Of a stretch of DNA of 64,000 bases, positions 59,145 to 64,000 are shown piece after piece. The position numbers and the translations under genes were made by a program. Each line of letters starts with the position of its first letter. The first letter of the stretch is position 1. Below the pieces are notes generated by a model. It was not told the origin of the DNA and searched no databases. It saw only the letters and a list, made by a program, of their open reading frames with translations. The stretch comes from Novosphingobium sp. HII-3. GTDB taxonomy: Bacteria; Pseudomonadota; Alphaproteobacteria; Sphingomonadales; Sphingomonadaceae. The stretch is from NCBI RefSeq assembly GCF_002916655.1, contig NZ_PPSM01000057.1, positions 94,432 through 158,431 of the forward strand. Direction: 5' to 3'.

Positions 59145-59147
59145 TCA

Positions 59148-59219
59148 GTTAGCCACGCGCGATCCCGTAAAGTCTGGATTGGCACGCGTTTTGCTGTATG
59201 CTTTAGCTAACGCGCTAAC
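59148..59219. promoter_or_regulatory. GTTAGC/GCTAAC repeats upstream of the 106-codon gene
   Basis: GTTAGC at 59148-59153 and two GCTAAC copies at 59206-59211 and 59214-59219 occur in this 105-base gap. The last two are direct repeats with 8-base spacing, and all three are related by inversion. They could be operator half-sites for 59250 or for the small ORF upstream. Confidence 0.3.
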
Positions 59220-59249
59220 TGTCGCACCAGCCATGCCGAAAGGGTGAAG

Positions 59250-59567
59250 ATGCTTCGAAAGGCCGGCCGCCTCTTTGTCATCAAAAGCAACTGGGAAGCG
59301 TACATGATCATCTACGCGCTTGCTTTGGGTGCGGTCGAGCGAGGTAGCGCATACCTCACACAATTTCCGGGCATCGGCGGCAAGCTGCTGTTTCTGGCCT
59401 GTACCGGCGCCGTTTTCATGGCTGGTGCCAAGATCCTCGATTGTCTCAAGTACGAGAAGGCCGCTCTCACGCGAAAAAGCGAACGCTTGGCGGAGGCACG
59501 CACCGCCGCCGCCCTCTCCGGCCGGAAAGAACCCATCGCACCAGGTAGACATGCACATCAAGCATAG
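59250..59567 (+). CDS. Small membrane-associated protein of unknown function
   Basis: The ~105-residue protein has two hydrophobic stretches (AYMIIYALALGAVERG, and KLLFLACTGAVFMAGAKILD) and a basic/Ala-rich C-terminal tail. It looks like a conserved sphingomonad hypothetical, judged by recall of similar sequences. The start ATG at 59250 has AAAGGGTGAAG in front; GTG at 59244 is an alternative. The ssrA gene lies directly downstream on the other strand. Confidence 0.72.
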   Translation: MLRKAGRLFVIKSNWEAYMIIYALALGAVERGSAYLTQFPGIGGKLLFLACTGAVFMAGAKILDCLKYEKAALTRKSERLAEARTAAALSGRKEPIAPGRHAHQA

Positions 59568-59582
59568 ACGGCAAAGGAAGTA

Positions 59583-59608
59583 GGGCGATTCTGTTGACAG
59601 GCTCGCCC
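59583..59608 (-). terminator. Hairpin at the 3' end of the ssrA transcript
   Basis: GGGCGA (59583-59588) pairs with TCGCCC (59603-59608), and CTGT/ACAG (59591-59600) extends the structure. On the minus strand it is followed by TACTTCCTTT. Confidence 0.55.
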
Positions 59609-59690
59609 CCAGCCCCTGGAATCCGCTTCTGTTACCCGGTGGGTCCAACCGTGTTCTGGCTTTGTAACTTCAGGGCGTTAGCCCCTAGAA

Positions 59691-59726
59691 TTACGCTGCG
59701 AGAGCAAGTGCTTCGTTGTCGTTGGC
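59691..59726 (-). other. tmRNA proteolysis-tag reading frame
   Basis: The frame GCC AAC GAC AAC GAA GCA CTT then GCT CTC GCA GCG TAA encodes ANDNEALALAA, with the first alanine as resume codon. The final LAA-type end is the usual signal for ClpXP/ClpAP. Confidence 0.93.
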
Positions 59727-59951
59727 ACTTATGAGTTTTGAGCCTTGAACGGGTTACTCAGCCCGGACGAAAACACCGCTTTTCAACACACGTCGATCCT
59801 AGTTCGGCCCCGTCATCACTCCTGCGACAACACAGGATGCCCCCTTTCGGGAGACGAGTGATGGTGGAGCCGCCGGGTACCGCCCCCGGGTCCGCTGCGT
59901 CTATTGCACGGGGCAATTTATCGTCATAGCCGACCGAAGCCGGCAGGACCC

Positions 59952-59979
59952 TATATAGTCACTTCGTTCTGAATGTGAA
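59952..59979 (-). promoter_or_regulatory. Promoter of ssrA
   Basis: Read on the minus strand, TTCACA (59979-59974) and TATATA (59957-59952) are 16 bases apart, close to the -35 and -10 of a housekeeping promoter. A start near 59945 would fit the acceptor-piece 5' end. It begins 10 bases after the mscL stop. Confidence 0.75.
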
Positions 59980-59988
59980 GTGAAAGGC

Positions 59989-60453
59989 TCAGGCTGATTT
60001 TCCCTTCCGCAGTTCCTCGAGGATTTCCTTCAGCGTATTCAGTTGCGGGTCGACCGGCGCCACCGGAGCCTGCTCGGCCATTTCCTGATCCTTTTTCACA
60101 GAATCGATCATCTTGTTCACCGACCGGACGAGCAGGAACAGGACCATGGCGATGATAAGGAAGTTGACGATCTGGGTGATGAATTCGCCGTAGCCGATCA
60201 TCGTTACGCCAGCGCCCTTCAGGGCGGCGTAGTCAGTGACGCTGCCCTTGTAGCCCGGCGGCACGTCTCCCAGCAGGATGAAGTACTTCGAGAAGTCGAT
60301 GCTTCCGAACGCCCAGCCGATTACCGGCATGATGATGTTCTCCGTCAGCGAGGTCACGATCTTGCCGAAGGCGGCCCCGATCATCACACCAACGGCCAGA
60401 TCGAGCACGTTCCCTCGCGCGATGAACTTCCTGAATTCGTCAACGATGGGCAT
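59989..60453 (-). CDS. mscL: Large-conductance mechanosensitive channel
   Basis: MscL opens under membrane tension and releases solutes during osmotic downshock. The N-terminal helix and first membrane helix (DEFRKFIARGNVLDLAVGVM, then IGAAFGKIVTSL), the periplasmic loop and the second membrane helix (FITQIVNFLIIAMVLFLLVR) are clear, with an acidic/basic C-terminal bundle (LKEILEELRK). From ATG at 60453, with GGAGAG 9 bases upstream, it is 154 residues. The frame to 60498 is not needed. Confidence 0.97.
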   Translation of the reverse strand: MPIVDEFRKFIARGNVLDLAVGVMIGAAFGKIVTSLTENIIMPVIGWAFGSIDFSKYFILLGDVPPGYKGSVTDYAALKGAGVTMIGYGEFITQIVNFLIIAMVLFLLVRSVNKMIDSVKKDQEMAEQAPVAPVDPQLNTLKEILEELRKGKSA

Positions 60454-60630
60454 CTTGCCAACTCTCCGATAGTCACGTGGCTTCGTGCGTTCTGACACAC
60501 AACCCGGCCGCTCTCAAACTCTGGCTCGGCTGGCAAGAGGCCGAGCATCCTTGATCCCGAACGCTGGTACGCTATCTACTTCGCGAGGAACACGCCGGTA
60601 AGGCCGGCGCGAAGTGGAGGATTGAAGCCG

Positions 60631-61233
60631 ATGCCGCTCATCAACGCCCGTCGGGGTCGCACCGCAATCGCCCTTGCCGCAGCCCTTTCGCTCTCGGCCT
60701 GTGGTTTCAATTCGGTCCCGACAAAGCAGGAAGCCGCAAAGGCCAAGTGGGCGGACGTCGAAGCCGCCTTCCAAGAGCGCGCGAATCTCGTGCCCAATCT
60801 TGCCGCGGTCGCCAAGGGTGCCGCCGAGCAGGAGAAGTCGATCCTCGTCGGTGTGACCGAGGCCCGCGCCAAGGCAACCTCCATCCAGGTGACCGGCGAA
60901 GACCTCAACGATCCGCAGAAGATGGAGCAGTTCCAGCAGGCCCAGGCAAACCTCGGCGCCAGCATCGGGCGGCTCCTCGCAAGCGTCGAGGCCTATCCGG
61001 AGATCAAGTCGAACACCAATTACCAGATGCTGCAGAGCCAGCTTGAAGGGCAGGAAAACCGCATTCGGGTCGCCATTCGCGACTACAACGGCGCCGTTCA
61101 GGACTACAACACCGAGGTTCGCACCTTTCCCTCGATGATCGGCGCCCGCCTGCGCGGAGCCGAGGTGCTCGTACCCTACAAGTCAGTCACCCCCGGTGCC
61201 GAAGCGGCGCCGAGCCTCGAAGGGAAGCTGTAA
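60631..61233 (+). CDS. LemA family lipoprotein
   Basis: The 200-residue protein starts with a lipoprotein signal ending LSLSAC (lipid cysteine C24) and has the LemA helical pattern: WADVEAAFQERANLVPNLAA, SILVGVTEARAKA, and AIRDYNGAVQDYNTEVRTFP. ATG at 60631 is preferred to TTG at 60622 because GTGGAGG lies 10 bases before it. It begins a five-gene run with two TPM proteins, a common partnership. The function of LemA is not settled. Confidence 0.92.
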   Translation: MPLINARRGRTAIALAAALSLSACGFNSVPTKQEAAKAKWADVEAAFQERANLVPNLAAVAKGAAEQEKSILVGVTEARAKATSIQVTGEDLNDPQKMEQFQQAQANLGASIGRLLASVEAYPEIKSNTNYQMLQSQLEGQENRIRVAIRDYNGAVQDYNTEVRTFPSMIGARLRGAEVLVPYKSVTPGAEAAPSLEGKL

Positions 61234-61239
61234 ATCCCC

Positions 61240-62052
61240 GTGGCCCGCATTCGGGCAGCCGGCGTTGTCGCAGTGCTGGTCCTCGTGGCTCTCCTTTCGG
61301 GAGCGACGGGCGCATGGGCGCAGCAGTTTCCAAAGCTCACGGGGCGCGTCGTCGACGCCGCCAACATCATCCCCGATCCCCAGGAACGCGCCCTGACGCA
61401 AAGGCTCGAGGCGCTCGAAAAGCAGGCCGGACGGCAACTCGTCGTCGCCACGGTCCCTTCGCTGGACGGGTACGAGATCTCGGATTACGGCTATCGTCTT
61501 GGCCGGGCCTGGGGCATTGGCGGCAAGGAGACCAACAGCGGTGCCATCCTTCTCGTCGCCCCGAACGAACGCAAGGTCCGCATCGAGGTCGGCTATGGCC
61601 TGGAAGGCACGCTGACGGACGGGCTCTCCTTCCTCATCATCAACAAGGACATCCTGCCGCGCTTCAAGGCCGGAGACATGCCGGGCGGCATCGTCGCCGG
61701 CACCGATTCCCTCATCCGGCAACTTACGCTGCCTCCCGATGAAGCGCGCAAGGTCGCTGCCCAGGCCGACACGGCACGCGAAGGCGGCGACGGCGATGTC
61801 TCGATGGGGACCGTCGTCTTCATCCTGTTCATCCTGTTCTTCTTCATCCTTCCCCTTCTGCGCTCGACGGGGCGTGGCGGGCGGCGTGGTCGCTATGGCG
61901 GCCTGAATACGCCGATCATCTGGTTCCCCGGCGGCTTCGGCGGCGGTGACGACGATCACGGCGGCTGGGGCGGTGGCGGTGGCTGGGGCGGAGGGGGCTT
62001 CTCCGGCGGGGGCGGCAGCTTCGGCGGCGGCGGCGCGAGCGGGAGTTGGTAG
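61240..62052 (+). CDS. TPM-domain membrane protein with glycine-rich tail (YgcG-like)
   Basis: The 270-residue product has a signal peptide (AGVVAVLVLVALLSGATGAWA), a TPM domain (about 32-165, with RVVDAANIIPDPQERALTQR and VRIEVGYGLEGTLTDG), a transmembrane helix (TVVFILFILFFFILPLL) and a Gly/Trp/Phe-rich C-terminus. TPM domains resemble the photosystem II repair protein Psb32; the role in other bacteria is unknown. The start is GTG at 61240, 6 bases after the lemA stop. Confidence 0.92.
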   Translation: MARIRAAGVVAVLVLVALLSGATGAWAQQFPKLTGRVVDAANIIPDPQERALTQRLEALEKQAGRQLVVATVPSLDGYEISDYGYRLGRAWGIGGKETNSGAILLVAPNERKVRIEVGYGLEGTLTDGLSFLIINKDILPRFKAGDMPGGIVAGTDSLIRQLTLPPDEARKVAAQADTAREGGDGDVSMGTVVFILFILFFFILPLLRSTGRGGRRGRYGGLNTPIIWFPGGFGGGDDDHGGWGGGGGWGGGGFSGGGGSFGGGGASGSW

Positions 62053-62053
62053 A

Positions 62054-62737
62054 ATGACGACACCGAATTACCTGGCGGACGATGATCACGCCCGCATCAG
62101 TGCCGTCGTAGCCGAGAGCGAACGGCTCAGCTCCGGCGAGATCGTCACCGTCCTCGCCGACCGTTCGGATGGCTACACCGACGTCGCAATGGCCTGGGGC
62201 GTACTTGTCGCGCTTCTCGCACTTGGCACAATGGCACTCTTCCCCAGCTTCTACATGGGGCTCTACGATAGCCTGATCGCCGACTGGGGCCATGAGTGGA
62301 CCCCGCGTATGATCCTGTCGCTCGCGCTGGGCGTGGTCACCATCAAGTTCGCCGCGATGATGCTGCTTCAGCTCTGGCAGCCGGTCAAGTTCTTCCTGAT
62401 CCCGTCGGCCATTCGCACCACCCGCGTCCACGATCGTGCCATGCGCGCCTTCCGCCTCGGCGCGGAACGCCGCACGACCGGCCGGACGGGCATCCTCATT
62501 TACCTGTCCATGCGCGAACACCGTGTCGAAATCCTTGCTGACGAAGCAATTGCACGCAAGGTGGAGCCCGGCGTCTGGGCCGATGCGATCGGCGCGATGC
62601 TCTCCGAACTGCGGGCGGGGCGCACGGCCGAGGCAATGATCGCCGGCACCCGCAAGGTCGGTGCCATCCTTGCGCTCCACGTCCCCCGTGAGACCGGCGA
62701 TGTGAACGAACTTCCTGACAGGCTGATCGAACTATGA
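62054..62737 (+). CDS. Second TPM-domain membrane protein
   Basis: The 227-residue protein has an N-terminal segment (DDDHARISAVVAESERLSSG then EIVTVLADRSDGY) that matches the TPM/YgcG-type core, two transmembrane helices (about 50-72 and 94-115), and a C-terminal TPM part with ILIYLSMREHRVEILADEAI. ATG at 62054 starts one base after the upstream stop, and its TGA overlaps the ATG of the Nudix gene. It probably works with the first TPM protein and LemA in the envelope, by association. Confidence 0.85.
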   Translation: MTTPNYLADDDHARISAVVAESERLSSGEIVTVLADRSDGYTDVAMAWGVLVALLALGTMALFPSFYMGLYDSLIADWGHEWTPRMILSLALGVVTIKFAAMMLLQLWQPVKFFLIPSAIRTTRVHDRAMRAFRLGAERRTTGRTGILIYLSMREHRVEILADEAIARKVEPGVWADAIGAMLSELRAGRTAEAMIAGTRKVGAILALHVPRETGDVNELPDRLIEL

Positions 62738-63282
62738 CCTTTGCCGATCATCATGATGCGGACAAGCCCGTCGAGACGATGTGGGAGGGGCGCTTCATCA
62801 CCGCCAAGCGTCGCGGCCGGTGGGAGTACGTCGGCCGGTCCCGTGGGATACATGCTGCCGTCGTCCTGGCGATTGATGCGGACGACCACGTCATCCTGGT
62901 CGACCAGTTCCGCGTTCCCCTCGGCAAGCGCTGCATCGAGCTGCCGGCCGGACTGGTGGGCGATCACGAAGAGCACGCCGATGAAGACGCGGCCGTAGCG
63001 GCCTCCCGCGAGCTTGAAGAGGAAACCGGATACCGCGCCGGACGGATGGAAAAGGTGGGTGAGTTCTATTCGTCACCTGGAATGGTGAGCGAGAGCTTCA
63101 CCCTGTTTCGCGCCCATGACCTGGTGAAGGTCGGCGATGGCGGCGGCATCGAAAGCGAAGATATTGTGGTCCATCGGATCCCGGTTTCTGGCATAAAGGA
63201 GGCGACAGCCCAGTGGCGCGAGCAGGGCTACGCCATCGACGTCAAGATGCTCACCCTCCTCGGGCCGACTTTGCTGCGCTGA
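62734..63282 (+). CDS. Nudix hydrolase (ADP-ribose pyrophosphatase-like)
   Basis: Nudix enzymes split nucleoside diphosphates linked to another moiety. The protein (182 residues) has IELPAGLVGDHEE in front and RELEEETGYRAG in the Nudix box. The second part, RExxEExG, is intact, but 12 residues instead of 7 separate the first glutamate from it, so the box carries a 5-residue insertion. EFYSSPGMVSESFTLF suits the ADP-ribose/NudF group. Its ATG overlaps the preceding stop (ATGA). Confidence 0.88.
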   Translation: MTFADHHDADKPVETMWEGRFITAKRRGRWEYVGRSRGIHAAVVLAIDADDHVILVDQFRVPLGKRCIELPAGLVGDHEEHADEDAAVAASRELEEETGYRAGRMEKVGEFYSSPGMVSESFTLFRAHDLVKVGDGGGIESEDIVVHRIPVSGIKEATAQWREQGYAIDVKMLTLLGPTLLR

Positions 63283-63283
63283 C

Positions 63284-63484
63284 GTGCGTACCCGCCCTGG
63301 CATTTGTCAGCGCAAGGCCCGCTACGCCACGGAGGAAGCGGCTCTGGACGTCGCGTCGCGTGCGCCATTTCCCTTGCGGCCGTACCGCTGCCCCCTCTGC
63401 CGGCGCTATCACCTCACAAGCCGCACGAAAGGAATGAAGCTCCCGCCCTTCGAACAAGAAAGGCGTGCCACGAAGGGCAACTGA
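63284..63484 (+). CDS. Small zinc-ribbon-like protein
   Basis: The 66-residue protein starts with GTG at 63284, one base after the Nudix stop. It has a Cys at residue 8 and a CPLC pair followed by YHLTSR (RPYRCPLCRRYHLTSRTKG), typical of a small conserved family found in alphaproteobacteria and phages. A Cys-x-x-C plus His suggests zinc binding, though only three cysteines are present. Function is unknown. Confidence 0.7.
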   Translation: MRTRPGICQRKARYATEEAALDVASRAPFPLRPYRCPLCRRYHLTSRTKGMKLPPFEQERRATKGN

Positions 63485-63524
63485 TTCGCCGGCGCGACCG
63501 CTGAGAGGGTCGTGAAGATGGCTC

Positions 63525-63710
63525 CGTGATCACCGCATCGACACCGGCCACCGCCTCGGAAACGGTGGTGAAGAACGCGCAGCCCTTGTCCTTCGCCCTC
63601 GCCGGAGCGTCTGCCGAAAGGTCGAAGGCGTGGACCTGGTGCCCCGCCCCAGCAAGGTTAGCGGCCATGCCACCACCCATGTTGCCAAGGCCGATGAACG
63701 CGATCTTCAT
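63525..63710 (-). pseudogene. mmsB: 3-hydroxyisobutyrate dehydrogenase, 5' fragment (truncated)
   Basis: The first 62 codons are an intact start of MmsB, an NAD enzyme of valine catabolism: KIAFIGLGNMGGGMAANLAG with the NAD motif GLGNMG, then HAFDLSADAPARAKDKGC and GVDAVIT. After codon 62 the text turns into an Arg/Ser-rich frame (EPSSRPSQRSRRR) unlike the family; the enzyme is normally ~295 residues, so over 230 codons are missing. The open frame runs on to 63414. The junction is at about 63525, 40 bases from the stop of the zinc-ribbon gene. Enoyl-CoA hydratase is just upstream, the usual neighbour. Confidence 0.8.
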
Positions 63711-63803
63711 AGCTTGCTCTTCCGTGTCGCCCGCGTTGCCGCCCCGGTAGCGCCGTTCTCGGTGAGCGCCCTGCGGCGCGTCACCGAAGAAGGCGCGGTA
63801 CCC

Positions 63804-64000
63804 TTAGCGGCCCTTCCAGACGCCCGGTCGCTTTTCCACGAACGCGGCCATGCCTTCGGCCTTGTCCTCGGTCGAGGTCAGGACCTGGAACATGCGACGC
63901 TCCAGCACGAGGCCGGTGTCCAGCGTCGTCTCGAAGGCGAGGTTGACCATTTCCTTGTTCATCATCGCTGCCAGCGGCGGCATGGCGGCGATCGTCTGCC
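63804..64000 (-). CDS. Enoyl-CoA hydratase/isomerase family protein (partial, N-terminus outside window)
   Basis: Only the last ~65 codons are present. The C-terminus reads AAMPPLAAMMNKEMVNLAFE, LVLERRMFQVLTSTEDKAEG and AAFVEKRPGVWKGR, the typical end of a crotonase-family enzyme (lysine-rich tail after FVEKR). It would hydrate enoyl-CoA in valine or fatty-acid catabolism. It lies 93 bases upstream of the mmsB remnant on the same strand, as in valine-degradation operons. Confidence 0.88.
   Translation of the reverse strand, partial: QTIAAMPPLAAMMNKEMVNLAFETTLDTGLVLERRMFQVLTSTEDKAEGMAAFVEKRPGVWKGR

Larger units (their letters stand above)
59583..59945 (-). ncRNA. ssrA: Two-piece, circularly permuted tmRNA precursor
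   Basis: tmRNA frees stalled ribosomes and tags the product for proteolysis. On the minus strand the order is acceptor piece, spacer, coding piece, as in alphaproteobacteria. The acceptor piece ends CGGCTCCACCA at 59862. The spacer covers about 59812-59861. The coding piece begins GGGGCCG at 59811. GGGGCCG and CGGCTCC make seven acceptor-stem pairs, with the G3-U70 wobble that alanyl-tRNA synthetase needs. The tag frame (59726-59691) reads ANDNEALALAA then TAA. The 3' end of the coding piece near 59609 and the acceptor 5' end near 59940 are estimates. Confidence 0.96.

Noticed and set aside
59145..59648. 167-codon minus-strand frame across the ssrA end and the 59250 gene
   Set aside because: It is antisense to the small membrane-protein gene and overlaps the tmRNA; no family resemblance.

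Overview
The window looks like one uninterrupted stretch of chromosome from an alphaproteobacterium of the order Sphingomonadales, most likely close to Novosphingobium. The base composition is GC-rich throughout. The strongest marker is a split, circularly permuted tmRNA of the alphaproteobacterial type at about 59583-59945 on the minus strand, whose tag frame reads ANDNEALALAA. A complex I NDUFS4-like subunit, an M2 (ACE-like) peptidase, TonB-like and PepSY proteins, and an Ala/Pro-rich N-terminal tail on DnaX fit the same group. I see no insertion sequence, prophage, integrase, CRISPR array or rRNA, and no convincing tRNA. The genus is inference from recall; the features themselves are read from the sequence.

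Layout. 1-13.5 kb: ETF-ubiquinone oxidoreductase (cut by the left edge), a degenerate uracil-DNA-glycosylase-like protein, a soluble lytic transglycosylase overlapping moaB, arylamine N-acetyltransferase, an alpha/beta hydrolase, malQ, a coupled pair of FMN enzymes, phosphoglucomutase, and a membrane protein coupled to a membrane-anchored LuxR-type regulator. 14-26.9 kb: lepA, a GGDEF-EAL-PilZ protein, an adrenodoxin-type ferredoxin reductase, dnaN, fabD-fabG, then an LD-carboxypeptidase divergent from a MurC/Mpl-like ligase (a probable cell-wall recycling pair), and a DUF808 protein. 27-39.3 kb: secreted M1 aminopeptidase, rpsF-rpsR-rplI, AMP nucleosidase, M2 peptidyl-dipeptidase, an alpha/beta hydrolase, asd and lon. 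39.3-48.9 kb: a hairpin-rich lon leader, dnaX-ybaB, SRP RNA, complex I accessory subunit, hrpB, a second GGDEF-EAL protein, a TonB-like protein and a long-chain polyprenyl diphosphate synthase. 48.9-64 kb: chorismate mutase, a PepSY/OmpR-type/histidine-kinase operon, an ABC-F ATPase, an XRE regulator, a glycosyltransferase, an SDR, malate synthase G, two small genes, ssrA, mscL, a lemA-TPM-TPM-Nudix-zinc-ribbon operon, and a truncated mmsB remnant beside an enoyl-CoA hydratase cut by the right edge.

Most genes are housekeeping. Several groups are tied by stop/start overlaps (9665, 13473, 39917-39921, 62054, 62734) or by convergent stops (8499-8511, 47061-47064). Many starts are TTG or GTG and were chosen here by Shine-Dalgarno spacing. 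The most unusual items are the lon leader at 39331-39420 (three abutting stem-loops next to a 9-base anti-Shine-Dalgarno sequence), clamp-motif-like repeats in the DnaX tail, the inverted-topology LuxR protein with a possible ATC start, a 31-codon ORF with a near-ideal ribosome binding site beside glcB, the MurC/Mpl-like ligase with an altered P-loop, and the broken mmsB.
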